Source of the DNA: Actinotignum timonense
Lineage (GTDB): Bacteria > Actinomycetota > Actinomycetes > Actinomycetales > Actinomycetaceae
Assembly (NCBI RefSeq): GCF_030216305.1
Contig: NZ_JASOKT010000012.1
Coordinates: 4,570-68,569, forward strand
Direction: 5' to 3'
DNA length: 64,000 nucleotides
Position numbers and translations under genes: made by a program. Under the pieces are notes generated by a model that did not search any database, was not told the origin of the DNA, and was given only the letters and a program-made list of their open reading frames with translations. Positions 26,569 through 35,835 of this stretch are shown piece after piece; positions within the stretch are counted from its first letter, which is position 1, and every line of letters begins with the position of its first letter.

Positions 26569-27690
26569 ATGGCATCTGTAACATTTGAGAACGCATCGCG
26601 TATCTACCCGGGGTCGGATACCCCGGCTGTCAATCAGCTCAACCTTGAAATTGCTGACGGGGAATTCCTTGTTCTTGTTGGCCCGTCCGGCTGCGGTAAA
26701 TCAACGTCGCTGCGCATGCTCGCCGGGCTGGAAGATATTAATGACGGGCGTATCTATATTGGGGACCGCGATGTCACCAATGTTTCGCCTAAGGACCGCG
26801 ATATCGCGATGGTGTTCCAGAATTACGCTCTCTACCCGCATATGTCGGTGGCGGAGAATATGGGCTTCGCGCTCAAGATCGCGCGCACTCCGAAGGAAGA
26901 AATCGACAAGCGCGTCAAGGAAGCCGCCCAGATCCTCGACCTGACCGAGTACCTGGATCGCAAGCCGAAGGCGCTTTCCGGTGGGCAGCGCCAGCGCGTG
27001 GCGATGGGCCGCGCGATTGTGCGCAACCCGCAGGTCTTCCTCATGGACGAACCGCTCTCTAACCTGGACGCGAAGCTCCGCGTGCAAACCCGCACCCAGA
27101 TCGCGACCCTGCAGCGCCGCCTGGGCACCACCACGGTGTACGTCACCCACGACCAAACCGAAGCGCTGACCATGGGCGACCGCATCGCCGTGCTCAACTT
27201 CGGGGTATTGCAGCAGGTAGGCAGCCCGGATGAGCTGTACAACCGGCCGCAAAACGCTTTCGTGGCGGGCTTCATTGGTTCGCCGGCCATGAACCTCGGC
27301 ACCTTTAATATTGAGGGCGACGACGCAGTCCTGGGCCAAGCGCGCATTCGCCTGCCCCGCGCGGTGATCGATGCGATCACCCCGGATGACAAGGGCAAGG
27401 TCATCCTGGGCGTGCGCCCCGAATCCTTCACGGAGCTCACGCGCGAGCCCGGGGAAAGCTCGGTGCCGATCGTGGTGGATATGGTGGAGAACCTGGGTTC
27501 GGATAACTACGTATATGGCGAGATCGCCGGCGTGGAGAAGTCCGGCTTCGGCTCGGGCGATGGCTCCTCCCAGGTGGTTGTGCGGATCCCGCCATTCAAG
27601 GCCCCCGCGGTGGGTGACACCGTGTACGCCACCCCGAACCTGGATGCTATCCATGTGTTCCATGCCGGGGATGGCACCCGCATCAACTAG
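26569..27690 (+). CDS. sugar ABC transporter ATPase (MsmK/MsiK/UgpC type)
   Basis: The 373-residue ATPase of the carbohydrate-import class shows Walker A GPSGCGKS, Q-loop FQNYALYPHMSV, signature LSGGQRQR, Walker B VFLMDEPLSNLDAKLR, H-loop VTHDQTEA, and a C-terminal TOBE/MalK regulatory domain (about 240-373). No permease or binding protein is nearby, so it is probably a shared ATPase serving several sugar importers, as MsiK does in Streptomyces. Start ATG 26569 was chosen at the natural N-terminus; upstream in-frame sequence is promoter region and contains a GCGTCGTCGTAC motif (26473-26484). Confidence 0.9.
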   Translation: MASVTFENASRIYPGSDTPAVNQLNLEIADGEFLVLVGPSGCGKSTSLRMLAGLEDINDGRIYIGDRDVTNVSPKDRDIAMVFQNYALYPHMSVAENMGFALKIARTPKEEIDKRVKEAAQILDLTEYLDRKPKALSGGQRQRVAMGRAIVRNPQVFLMDEPLSNLDAKLRVQTRTQIATLQRRLGTTTVYVTHDQTEALTMGDRIAVLNFGVLQQVGSPDELYNRPQNAFVAGFIGSPAMNLGTFNIEGDDAVLGQARIRLPRAVIDAITPDDKGKVILGVRPESFTELTREPGESSVPIVVDMVENLGSDNYVYGEIAGVEKSGFGSGDGSSQVVVRIPPFKAPAVGDTVYATPNLDAIHVFHAGDGTRIN

Positions 27691-27791
27691 CCGGGGGAGC
27701 ACCCGCGGGGGTAGCACCGCATCGCCTCTCCCGGGTTAGTGCCCGCATTATGTAGGCGATGCGAGGCTGCTAAGGCAGTGGCCTAATCTCC

Positions 27792-27819
27792 AGGGCCGGG
27801 GCGCACGCGCCCCGGCCCT
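27792..27819 (+). terminator. terminator after ABC ATPase gene
   Basis: AGGGCCGGGGCGC and GCGCCCCGGCCCT form a perfect stem about 100 bases past the stop codon. It is followed by TGCGTCGTCGTTAC, not a U-run; hairpins at 35468 and 37295 are followed by the same kind of sequence. No gene is seen in 27691-28087. Confidence 0.65.
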
Positions 27820-28074
27820 GCGTCGTCGTTACTCAATAATGAGCGCGCCATCGTGCCCCACATAGGCCGTGGCGAAAATCACGCGCTTTCAGCTGGGATT
27901 ATGCATAACCGCGGCGCGGAACTGCCCGGACGTGACTTTTCCGCAGTTCAACACGGGTGATCTGGGCCGCCCGCTCACACGTGCCCGGGCGTTTCTATCC
28001 CGGGATTCTGCATACTTTCAGCGTAGTATGCACTCGATGAGACCTACTGCTCAAAACTTTTCAGGCGCGGTGCC

Positions 28075-28080
28075 TAGACT
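28075..28080 (+). promoter_or_regulatory. -10 box for leaderless protein tyrosine phosphatase mRNA
   Basis: TAGACT ends seven bases before the ATG at 28088, the spacing expected when transcription starts at the start codon. No Shine-Dalgarno sequence is present. The same arrangement occurs at 2119, 35823, 39493 and 43731. Confidence 0.45.
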
Positions 28081-28087
28081 TGCCAGC

Positions 28088-28741
28088 ATGACGGAAAGTG
28101 CCACTCCCGCTGCCTACCCCGGTGCGGGCGTCGTTCGCGCGCTGGCGGAACGGCCCCGCATTCTTGTTGTCTGTACCGGGAATATTTGCCGATCTCCCAT
28201 GGGGGAAATCGTGCTGCGCCAGCGGTTGCGCGATGCCGGTATTGATATTGCGGTGGCATCCGCGGGGGTTTCGAATGAGGAATCCGGCAACCCGATTTAC
28301 CCGCCCGCGCAACGCACTCTCACCGAACACGGCTATGACCTGCCCGATCACCACCGGGCCCACCGCGTCACCGCCGAGGAACTGGAAAACGCCGGCCTGA
28401 TTCTGGCCATGACCACCGGGCACGCCCGGGCGGTGCGCCGGCTGTGCCGATCGCTCTCGCTTTCGCTGACCAATATTCACCTGTGGACCGAGTTCGCGCT
28501 GCCGGAGGTCGGGATCGCGCCGGAGGGCGTATTCGGGCACGGCGGCATTCTTTCCGACGACGCCGGGCGCGCTTCGGGCCGCCAGCATTCTTCCGATTTT
28601 TATTATTCATCCGGCGAGTACGATGTGCCCGATCCGTGGGGCGGGTCGGCGCGCGAATTCGAAGCGACGCTCGCCTGCGTGGAAGCCGGCTCCGAGCGCC
28701 TCGTGGAGCTGCTGCGCGGTCACCTGCCCGCGGCGCGGTGA
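28088..28741 (+). CDS. low-molecular-weight protein tyrosine phosphatase
   Basis: The 217-residue protein contains the P-loop VCTGNICRSPMGE (C-x5-R, catalytic Cys about residue 29) near the N-terminus and DVPDPWGG near the C-terminus, which holds the general-acid Asp of the LMW-PTP family. It is longer than the typical 150-160 residues because of a linker before the DPWGG loop (about 145-180). Actinobacterial members dephosphorylate tyrosine kinases or secreted targets. In-frame ATGs at 28028 and 28037 are alternatives; I prefer 28088 because a -10 box sits just upstream. The next gene overlaps its stop (GTGA). Confidence 0.83.
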   Translation: MTESATPAAYPGAGVVRALAERPRILVVCTGNICRSPMGEIVLRQRLRDAGIDIAVASAGVSNEESGNPIYPPAQRTLTEHGYDLPDHHRAHRVTAEELENAGLILAMTTGHARAVRRLCRSLSLSLTNIHLWTEFALPEVGIAPEGVFGHGGILSDDAGRASGRQHSSDFYYSSGEYDVPDPWGGSAREFEATLACVEAGSERLVELLRGHLPAAR

Positions 28742-29958
28742 GCGCGCAGCCCGCAGTGGGCATTCAGCCCGCGGTGAGCACGCAGCCCACGGTGCGCGCC
28801 CGTATAGTTATGCGGCGGCGGAGGGTCTTGTTCGGCGTGCTCGCGGTGGTGCTGATTGCCGTGGCCGTGCTGGCCGTGCGCCAGGTTTTGGCCGCCACTT
28901 ACTATTCGCCCGCGGCCGTGGCCAGCAGATATATGACCGCCCTTGAAGAAGGCCGCGCTCGCGAGGCCCTGGACCTCACCGATCCCGGTGCTCTTTCCGG
29001 CTCCCTCGCCCTGCTGAGCGACGAAGTCTATCGCGCTGTTCCCGGCCGCCCCGCCCATTTCCAGGTGCGCGAAACTAGCCGTATCGAAACTGAAACCGGT
29101 GCCGGTAATGGTGCTGACTCCGGCAATGGCGCCGACTCCGGCAATGCCGTTGGACCCAGCAATGGCGCCGAAACCAGCGTGCGCGTAGACGGCGTCGTCA
29201 GCTACAACGGCACCCAAGAACCCCTGAGCCTCACCCTGGTGCGCCGCGGCACCACCCCGATCCTGAGCCCGCGCTGGCAGGTGAGCGAGGGCGCCCTCGG
29301 CCAGCTGCGCCTAGAACATGCAGCTGATCAAGTTTCCAGCGGCACCACGCCCACTACCGGCAGCGAACCGCCAACCGCGGGCAGCGGCCCAGCCTCCACC
29401 CCTCCCGCTCTCACCAGCATCAACGCCGTGCCCATCGCCCTCTCGCCCCAGGAATCCGCCCCGGCCTTCCCCGGCGACTACACCGTCGCGGCGCCCGGCG
29501 ATTCGCGTTACCTCACCTTCTGGGCCGGCGCCACCGCCACGGTGCGCCCCGGCCAGACCGCGACCGCGCGTCTCAGCGCCCAGGCCACCCCGGCCGCGGG
29601 CGAACGCGCCGTGGAACTGGTGGAACGCCTCGTGGAAAGTTGCGTGCGCGGTGATGGTACGACGACGCCGCCAGCTGGCTGCCCGGCCGCTTTCCGCAAG
29701 GATCGTACGTTCGGGGATACCCGCAAGGAGAAGCTGAGCTGGAAAGAGAAGCCGCAGGTGAGTGCGTCCGTGGAAGGGCTGGGTGGAACCGTGAGCGTGC
29801 GAGGAGGCGTGCTGGAGCGCAGCTACGAGTGGCGGCTTCTTGCCCCGCTGAGCTGGGAGAAACGCTCGGATACCGCGCGGGTTTTCGAGCGGGAGCACGC
29901 GGTGCGCTTCCGGGTCGAGAACGGGGACGTGGTGCTCGAAAGTGAAAGCCTGCGCTAG
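28738..29958 (+). CDS. membrane-anchored protein of unknown function
   Basis: I do not recognise a named family. The 406-residue product (GTG 28738 overlapping the previous stop; ATG 28810 is an alternative start) has a basic segment RMRRRR-like at about 24-28, one TM helix (LFGVLAVVLIAVAVLAVRQVL), then AVASRYMTALEEGRAREALDLTD, the start of an NTF2/DUF4878-like fold, and two further extracellular beta-rich parts. Low-complexity Gly/Asn/Ala and Pro/Thr/Ser linkers lie around 120-145 and 200-225. Translational coupling to a tyrosine phosphatase gene suggests a shared cell-envelope role. Confidence 0.65.
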   Translation: MSAQPAVGIQPAVSTQPTVRARIVMRRRRVLFGVLAVVLIAVAVLAVRQVLAATYYSPAAVASRYMTALEEGRAREALDLTDPGALSGSLALLSDEVYRAVPGRPAHFQVRETSRIETETGAGNGADSGNGADSGNAVGPSNGAETSVRVDGVVSYNGTQEPLSLTLVRRGTTPILSPRWQVSEGALGQLRLEHAADQVSSGTTPTTGSEPPTAGSGPASTPPALTSINAVPIALSPQESAPAFPGDYTVAAPGDSRYLTFWAGATATVRPGQTATARLSAQATPAAGERAVELVERLVESCVRGDGTTTPPAGCPAAFRKDRTFGDTRKEKLSWKEKPQVSASVEGLGGTVSVRGGVLERSYEWRLLAPLSWEKRSDTARVFEREHAVRFRVENGDVVLESESLR

Positions 29959-30011
29959 CGCGGGTTACCATGGAAAGCGCTAATAACGGCGCGAGAGAAG
30001 AGGAAGGACGT

Positions 30012-30710
30012 ATGAGCACCAACGTTGTGGCTGAGATTTGGCGGGAAGGCAACCTCCCGGCGGCGCGGCCTATCGATCATGCCCGGCGGGTATGCACCGG
30101 CACCCTGTGGGGCCTGGGCGCGGGCGTGGTGCTCGGACTCATCGCTTTCCCGAATGCCCTGGTCGGTTCGCGTGCGTTCTACTTGATCCCTGCCTTCGCG
30201 GTGGTGGCTTTCCTGTTGGCGTTGCCGTGGCTGATCCGCGATAAAACACCGGTCGCGCCCGGCGTGGACGTGGTTGCTCGGGTGCTGGGCACCGACGAAA
30301 GCCGGCGCATGCGCACGGTTGGCAATAGCCGCCGCAAGCAGGCTCTCATGGTGCCGGTGGTGGTTCGCCCGGTGGATAAATCCGCGGATTTCCGCACTGT
30401 TATCGCGGTGCATGGCGCCGAGCAGGCAGGCTTTGCGGAGAGCAAGCCCGGCACTCTGCTCCCGCTGCGCCAAACCGAAAAGGGCTACGGCGGGCTCGCC
30501 AACGTGGAGCAAGCCAGCCCGGAACAAGAAGCCCTCATGCGTTCCTTGGAACAGCGCCCCAAGCTGCTGCCCAATACCGCGCCGGTGCTGCCGTTCAAGC
30601 CGCAGTCCCTCGACCGCGTCACCACCGGGGACCAGCTGGAATGGTGGGGCGGAATGATCGCCGGCGCGCTGCTCGCCGCCGTCATCATGGGCATCGTCAG
30701 CCTGCTGTAA
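30012..30710 (+). CDS. membrane protein of unknown function, three TM helices
   Basis: The 232-residue protein starts at ATG 30012 behind GAGGAAGGA. Two TM helices (GTLWGLGAGVVLGLIAF and FYLIPAFAVVAFLLALPWL) are followed by a soluble domain of about 140 residues and a C-terminal TM helix (GGMIAGALLAAVIMGIVSLL). The soluble part (VVARVLGTDESRRMRTVGNSRRKQALMVPVVVRPVD) has a strand-rich pattern, but I cannot assign a family. It lies 53 bases after the previous gene on the same strand and may share its transcript. Confidence 0.65.
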   Translation: MSTNVVAEIWREGNLPAARPIDHARRVCTGTLWGLGAGVVLGLIAFPNALVGSRAFYLIPAFAVVAFLLALPWLIRDKTPVAPGVDVVARVLGTDESRRMRTVGNSRRKQALMVPVVVRPVDKSADFRTVIAVHGAEQAGFAESKPGTLLPLRQTEKGYGGLANVEQASPEQEALMRSLEQRPKLLPNTAPVLPFKPQSLDRVTTGDQLEWWGGMIAGALLAAVIMGIVSLL

Positions 30711-30734
30711 TTCCAAGAAGTACGACGACGCATT

Positions 30735-30760
30735 CCGCGCCGGCTGGGCGGGGTGTTTTT
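30735..30760 (+). terminator. weak terminator after membrane protein gene
   Basis: CCGC...GCGG with inner CC/GG pairs is followed by GGTGTTTTT. The stem is short but the T-run is good. A GTACGACGACGC motif lies directly upstream (30720-30731). Confidence 0.5.
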
Positions 30761-30762
30761 CT

Positions 30763-30801
30763 GAGGTGTACTTCGTATGTACGACAAATGAAGTACATCT
30801 C
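30763..30801. repeat. inverted repeat between convergent genes
   Basis: GAGGTGTACTTC (30763-30774) and GAAGTACATCTC (30790-30801) are complementary except for one position and would form a 12-bp stem. It lies between the convergent membrane protein and hrpA genes. It may help termination, but no U-run follows on either strand. Confidence 0.5.
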
Positions 30802-30876
30802 GGACAACACATAGCACCCCCGCTGGGATTCTTGTGACCGGTGTGAATCCTGAGATGTGCGCGGCTCTTAGAGCCC

Positions 30877-33800
30877 TTAGCTGGCCAATAGCTTCTGGAT
30901 GCGCTTGACGGAAACCTTTTCCTTGGTGCCCAACTGCTGGGCGAAAAGCGAGACGCGCAGTTCTTCCAGGAGCCAGCGGGCATGGTCGAGCACCCGGGCG
31001 CGGCCCGGATCGAAAGCCGCGTAGCTGGCTTCTTCGCGGGCACTTTCCACCGCTTCCGCCGCGGTTTGCACCTGCCAGGCGAGCGAATCATCAGCTGCCG
31101 GATTCACCGCGGCCTTCTCGATGCGCAGTTTCGCGGCCTGGAGATAACGTGGCAGATCCCAGAAGCGGGCTGCCGGCGTGGCCCGCACAAAATCGGCGGG
31201 CATGAGCGCATCCAGATGAGCGCGCTCGTCGCTCATGGTGGCAAGCAGCGCCACCGAGCGGTTATCCCGTACCAGCTGTTCCACTTCAGCCCAGGCAGCC
31301 GCGGCCTTGCCCGCACCCTGCGCGATCAAGAACACTTCGTCCTCGAACTCGTCACGAGCCCACGCCTGTAATTCCTCAAATTCACGCCCGGAACGCAGCT
31401 CCTCCGGGCTGGCATCATTGGCCGCACCCCAGCGGTCGGCGAGATTCCGCGCCGCCGCCCACTGTAGATCAGCCACCAGCGCCGCAGTAGACGGTGCCGG
31501 GCTACCAGCCAGCTGCAAAGCCAGCTCGCCATCCCAGCGCGAGGTAATCCGGCCTTCGGGCAGCGCCAGCGCATCCGCGAGCAAACGAATCACGCCGCCG
31601 CGATGCACCCGCACCTGCTCACCCGGCTCCGCCACCACATCCAGCACAACCTTTCCGGCGCGGTCAGCAAGCGCAGGGTAAGCACGAACCGTCCCGGCCG
31701 GGCCCTCAGTTTCGATAACCGCCGGGATAATCCCCTGCTCCACCTCGGGCCAGCCGGTCAAAGCATCCCCGGACGCGAGTTCTGCGGCGGCCGCCCCGGC
31801 AGAACCGGTGGTGCCGGCCGAACGTGTGGTTGGCGCGCTCGCGGACGGCGTGCCTGCGGATGGCATGCCGGCGGATGGGGTTACCGCAGACTGTGCACTC
31901 GCGGAGTGCTTCGTGTCCTGTTTCGCTGAGCTGGGCTTACGCAACCGCGCCCGTGCCTCATCGAGGGCTTGGGCCACCGCCCCGGCTACCACGTTTTCCA
32001 CCGCCGCCTTCGTTTGCGGGGCAAGACTGCGCTGTAAATATTCGAGCGACGTTGATTCCTCGAGAACCGCCCCCCGCTCCGAACGCACCCGGAAATTCAC
32101 AGTCAGATGCGCAGGCAGATTCACCTCCTGCCATGCGGCGTCGTCGATCTCAATACCCCGCACGCGGGCCGTAGCCGCGCGAAAAGCCGTTTCGAACGAA
32201 ACTGGTTCGCTACCGGCCGCGGCGCCGCCGGTAGCGTTACCGTCCGCGTCACCCCCGCGTGCGCCGGTATCGCCGTGCACGGCTTCCTCCCACGTGGGCA
32301 GCACCGCGCGGATATCGCGGGCCACGTCGGGAGCGGGCACCAGGTTGCGGCGCACGCGTTTGGGTAGCGCGCGGATCGTGGCGACCACGAGTTCGCCCAG
32401 CATTCCGGGCACCAGCCAGTCGAAACCGTCCGGGCGCAGGCGGGGGAGCAGCGCGATGGGTACGTCCACGGTGATGCCGTCGTTGAACGAGCCCGGCGCG
32501 AAGGTGTAGGTGATGGGCAGCGTAATATTGCCCTGGCGCCATTCGGTGGGGAAGTCCTCTTCCGCGGCGCTTCCGCCGGCCCCGCCCAGCAGGAAATCCT
32601 GCGTGAAATCGAGCAGCTCGGGGCGGGCGTGGCGTTCTTTCTTCCACCAGGAATCGAAATGCCGCCCGGAGACCACGCTCTCCGGGATGCGTTCCTCGTA
32701 GAACGCGGCCAGCGCGTCGTTATCGGCCACCAGGCCGTGGCGGCGCAGCTTATCTTCGGTGCGGCCGGCCTCCTCGAGGGCCGCGCGATTGCGGGCCAGG
32801 AACTCGTGGTGAGTGCGCCACTCGCCCTCCACCAGCCCGTGGCGGATGAACATCTCGCGGGCCAGCTCGCGTGCCGCATCCGAACCGGAAGTGGCCAGCA
32901 GCACGGGACGGTCCGCCACCAGGGTCACCCCGTAAAGCGTCACCTTTTCGTGGACCATCGCCGCGCCGTTCTTCGCCGACCAATACGGCTCCGAATAGGA
33001 ACGCCGCACCAGCTTCTTCGCCAGCGGCTCGATCCACTCCGGCTGGATCGCGGCCACGGTGCGGGCGAAAAGCCGGGAAGTTTCCACCAGCTCGGCGGCC
33101 ATCACCCAATCGGGAGTGCGCCGGTGCAGGCCAGAGCCCGGCCAGATCACGAAATGGGTGCCGCGCGCTCCCAGGTAATCGCGGCTGCGCGGGGAATAAT
33201 TGCCGATATTGGAAAGCAGCCCCACCAGCAGCGATCGGTGAATCGCCCCCGACTCCGGGGTATCCGAACCGCGCCCGAGCTCACGGCACGCGTGGGCCAC
33301 CGCCCCGGAATTCGGCGCCCCGCCCAGCTGAGGTGCCCCCGCACCCGCATCAGCCGCGGCGCGAATCTGCTTCGGGCTGGGCAGCGCCAGGCGGCGGATC
33401 GTCAGCTCCAGCGGCCGCGCCATCTGCTCGAGCTGCGCCACCACATCCGCCCACTCGCGATAGCGCAGGTAGTTGAGGAATTCCGCGCGGCACATGCGCC
33501 GGAACGCCGAACCGGACAGCTCGCGCGCCTGGGTGCGCAGATAGCGCCACAGCGTCAGATACGCGAGGAAATCCGAGGAGCCGGCCGTGAAACGCGCGTG
33601 GAATTGATCGGCCTGGGCGCGTTTCTCAGTGGGACGCTCGCGCACATCCTGCACCGACAGCGCCGCCACCAGCACCAACACTTCGGAAGCGCACCCGTTG
33701 CGCTGCGCCTCAATCAGCATGCGGCCCAGGCGCGGGTCGATAGGCAGGCGCGCGAGCTGCCGCCCGATGGCGGTCAGGCGCGGGGCGTGGCGGCTGTCCG

Positions 33801-35409
33801 CGCCGAAGGCGCCCGCAGCCCCGTACGTTATCGCTCCGATTTCTTCGAGGAGCTGGGTGCCGGCCCGCACCGCCCGCGCTTCGGGCGGGTCGATAAAAGG
33901 AAAATCGTCGACGGCGCCCAGCCCGAGCGCGAGCATCTGCAAAATCACCGCGGCCAACGAAGTCCGCTGAATCTCCGGCTGGGTGAATTCGGGCCGAGCC
34001 AGGAAATCATCCTCGGAATAGAGCCGGATTGCGATCCCGTCCGCAACGCGCCCGCACCGCCCCGACCGCTGATTAGCGCTCGCCTGCGAAATCGGCTCGA
34101 TGGGCAGGCGCTGCACCTTCGTTTTATTCGAGTAGCGCGAAATGCGGGCGGTGCCCGGGTCAATCACGTACTTGATGCCGGGAACCGTCAGCGAAGTCTC
34201 CGCAATATTCGTGGCCAAGATAATGCGCCGGTAGGGCCCGGGCTGGAAAATTCGGTGCTGTTCCGCCGCGGAAAGCCGCGAAAACAGCGGCAGCACCTCC
34301 ACGGCACCCGGCGCGCTGGAACTCCCCCCGGGCGCCACATACCGTGCCCCGAGCTCATCATCGAGCGCCTTCGCGGTATCCCGAATCTCGCCCTCCCCGG
34401 AGAGGAAAACCAGAATATCCCCCTCACCTTCCGCCATGAGCTCCTCGGCAGCCGCCACGATTCCACTCACCTGATCGAGTGCCCCCGCCCGGCCCGGGGT
34501 GCGCGGCGCGGTTACGCGCTGCGCACCGGCGTCGTCGTACTGTTCATCCTGGTCAGCGTCCTGTTCCTCATCGAGGGGCCGGTACCGGATTTCCACCGGA
34601 TACGTGCGCCCGGACACTTCGATAATGGGCGCGGTGTCGCCGGGGCGGCCGCCCGCGCGGTGCTCGCCGAAATGCGCGGCGAAGCGCTCGGTGTCGATGG
34701 TCGCGGAGGTGATGATGACTTTGAGGTCGGGGCGCGCGGGCAGCAGGCGCGCGAGGTAGCCGAGGATGAAATCGATATTGAGGGAGCGTTCGTGCGCTTC
34801 GTCGATGATGAGGGTGTCGTAGCGCAGCAGTTGCGGATCGGATTGGATTTCCGCGAGCAGGATGCCGTCCGTCATGAGTTTGACGAGCGTGGTGGGGCCC
34901 ACTTCTTCGGTGAAACGTACCTGATAGCCGACGGCGCCGCCGACTTTCTGCCCCAGTTCGGCCGCGATGCGTTCGGCAACCGAGCGGGCGGCGATGCGCC
35001 GCGGCTGGGTGTGCCCGATGAGCCCGGTGATGCCGCGGCCCAGCTCCAGGCAGATTTTCGGCAGCTGCGTGGTTTTCCCGGAGCCGGTTTCCCCGGCGAT
35101 AATAACCACCTGGTTCGCGGCGATGGCCTCGCGGATCTCCGCGCGCCGAGCGGAAACGGGCAGAGTTTCCGGGTAGGTGATGTGCGGGACGGCGGTTCGG
35201 CGCGCTTCGAGTTGCGCGGGGGTGAAGGGCCGCGGCCCGCGCGGGTTGGTGCGGTTGCGGCGGTTGGAACGACGACGGCGCGAAGCGCCACCTCCCCGCC
35301 GGTTGGTCGAGCCATCACCGTTGCGCTGGTCGGTGCGGGCGTGGCGGTTGGCCTCGCCCTTGCCGGAGGGCGCTGCGGGTTCCTGAGACTTATCCATATC
35401 GTGCCTCAT
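30877..35409 (-). CDS. hrpA: ATP-dependent RNA helicase HrpA
   Basis: The 1,510-residue DEAH-box helicase has an N-terminal basic tail (RGGGASRRRRSNRRNR), Walker A GETGSGKTT (106-114), LIIDEAHERSLN (motif II), SATIDTERF (motif III), NIAETSLTVPGIKYVID and ANQRSGRCGR (motif VI), then HA2, an OB-fold and the long C-terminal DUF3418 region that defines HrpA. It unwinds RNA and rescues stalled or colliding ribosomes in E. coli. It is about 200 residues longer than the E. coli protein because of Ala/Gly/Ser-rich inserts, for example near residues 1170-1220. Start ATG 35409 has GGGGAGG nine bases upstream. Confidence 0.92.
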   Translation of the reverse strand: MRHDMDKSQEPAAPSGKGEANRHARTDQRNGDGSTNRRGGGASRRRRSNRRNRTNPRGPRPFTPAQLEARRTAVPHITYPETLPVSARRAEIREAIAANQVVIIAGETGSGKTTQLPKICLELGRGITGLIGHTQPRRIAARSVAERIAAELGQKVGGAVGYQVRFTEEVGPTTLVKLMTDGILLAEIQSDPQLLRYDTLIIDEAHERSLNIDFILGYLARLLPARPDLKVIITSATIDTERFAAHFGEHRAGGRPGDTAPIIEVSGRTYPVEIRYRPLDEEQDADQDEQYDDAGAQRVTAPRTPGRAGALDQVSGIVAAAEELMAEGEGDILVFLSGEGEIRDTAKALDDELGARYVAPGGSSSAPGAVEVLPLFSRLSAAEQHRIFQPGPYRRIILATNIAETSLTVPGIKYVIDPGTARISRYSNKTKVQRLPIEPISQASANQRSGRCGRVADGIAIRLYSEDDFLARPEFTQPEIQRTSLAAVILQMLALGLGAVDDFPFIDPPEARAVRAGTQLLEEIGAITYGAAGAFGADSRHAPRLTAIGRQLARLPIDPRLGRMLIEAQRNGCASEVLVLVAALSVQDVRERPTEKRAQADQFHARFTAGSSDFLAYLTLWRYLRTQARELSGSAFRRMCRAEFLNYLRYREWADVVAQLEQMARPLELTIRRLALPSPKQIRAAADAGAGAPQLGGAPNSGAVAHACRELGRGSDTPESGAIHRSLLVGLLSNIGNYSPRSRDYLGARGTHFVIWPGSGLHRRTPDWVMAAELVETSRLFARTVAAIQPEWIEPLAKKLVRRSYSEPYWSAKNGAAMVHEKVTLYGVTLVADRPVLLATSGSDAARELAREMFIRHGLVEGEWRTHHEFLARNRAALEEAGRTEDKLRRHGLVADNDALAAFYEERIPESVVSGRHFDSWWKKERHARPELLDFTQDFLLGGAGGSAAEEDFPTEWRQGNITLPITYTFAPGSFNDGITVDVPIALLPRLRPDGFDWLVPGMLGELVVATIRALPKRVRRNLVPAPDVARDIRAVLPTWEEAVHGDTGARGGDADGNATGGAAAGSEPVSFETAFRAATARVRGIEIDDAAWQEVNLPAHLTVNFRVRSERGAVLEESTSLEYLQRSLAPQTKAAVENVVAGAVAQALDEARARLRKPSSAKQDTKHSASAQSAVTPSAGMPSAGTPSASAPTTRSAGTTGSAGAAAAELASGDALTGWPEVEQGIIPAVIETEGPAGTVRAYPALADRAGKVVLDVVAEPGEQVRVHRGGVIRLLADALALPEGRITSRWDGELALQLAGSPAPSTAALVADLQWAAARNLADRWGAANDASPEELRSGREFEELQAWARDEFEDEVFLIAQGAGKAAAAWAEVEQLVRDNRSVALLATMSDERAHLDALMPADFVRATPAARFWDLPRYLQAAKLRIEKAAVNPAADDSLAWQVQTAAEAVESAREEASYAAFDPGRARVLDHARWLLEELRVSLFAQQLGTKEKVSVKRIQKLLAS

Positions 35410-35467
35410 TATTCCACGCCTCCCCGGAGCTTCCTACCGGTTGGGGTTGCCCGCGGGCTAGTGAAAC

Positions 35468-35501
35468 AGGTGGGGCCCGGGCGATTGCCCGGGCCCCACC
35501 T
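35468..35501. terminator. hairpin in left direct repeat
   Basis: AGGTGGGGCCCGGGC and GCCCGGGCCCCACCT form a perfect 15-bp stem with loop GATT. The right copy (37295-37328) keeps the fold although paired bases differ, so the structure is conserved. Confidence 0.7.
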
Positions 35502-35584
35502 GCGTCGTCGTACTTAAAGATGCTGCGCTGGAAAGTGCCGTACGTGAAGGTGCCGTACGTAAAAGCGCCGCGGCTCAGGCGCGA

Positions 35585-35649
35585 CTACACGTCAGAACGC
35601 GAGAAGCGCCAGCCACCCAGCGCGAGCAGCACCACCGCCAGCGCGCACC
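35585..35649 (-). pseudogene. 3' fragment of ABC permease gene
   Basis: These bases match the last 21 codons and stop of the permease gene at 37382-38293, within the left direct repeat. There is no start, and upstream sequence is unrelated. It is a by-product of the duplication and cannot make a working protein. Confidence 0.7.
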
Positions 35650-35695
35650 CCCATTTGTCTATTAGCCCCTCCGCTTCTTGGCCGGCTTCGGCTTT

Positions 35696-35753
35696 GCTGG
35701 TTTACCATCAATGGAGCTGCTGAATGATGGGGAAGTGCCTCTTGTTCATCATT
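35696..35753. repeat. inner repeat, left of fic
   Basis: These 58 bases match 37108-37165 at 49 of 58 positions (counted by eye). The last 24 bases (GGGAAGTGCCTCTTG + TTCATCATT) recur once more at 35771-35794, directly upstream of the fic promoter, so three copies of this sub-unit surround the gene. AATGATGG and CCATCATT in it are complementary and may form an operator or a hairpin. Confidence 0.65.
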
Positions 35754-35822
35754 TGCTAGTGGTTTTGCTTGGGAAGTGGCACTTGTCCATCATTGAGCCT
35801 GGGTTTGTGCGTCGCGGTGACC

Positions 35823-35828
35823 TAAAAT
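35823..35828 (+). promoter_or_regulatory. -10 box for leaderless fic mRNA
   Basis: TAAAAT ends seven bases before the ATG at 35836. No Shine-Dalgarno sequence is present. A clear -35 box is not seen; the repeated GGGAAGTG...CCATCATT unit ends about 28 bases upstream. Confidence 0.45.
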
Positions 35829-35835
35829 TTACGTC

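Larger units (their letters stand above)
35424..35649. repeat. long direct repeat, left copy flanking fic cassette
   Basis: This 226-bp segment is nearly the same as 37251-37446. It holds a hairpin, the GCGTCGTCGTAC motif and the last 21 codons of the ABC permease gene. Relative to the right copy it has about 30 extra bases made of a tandem GTGCCGTACGTGAAG / GTGCCGTACGTAAAAG (about 35535-35565). It shows that a segment carrying fic was inserted next to the permease gene with duplication of the target. Confidence 0.85.

Noticed and set aside
32629..35517. A 962-codon open frame on the plus strand opposite hrpA.
   Set aside because: It is a shadow of the GC-rich hrpA gene: composition is dominated by Arg, Ala, Gly, no domain is visible and no ribosome site precedes it.
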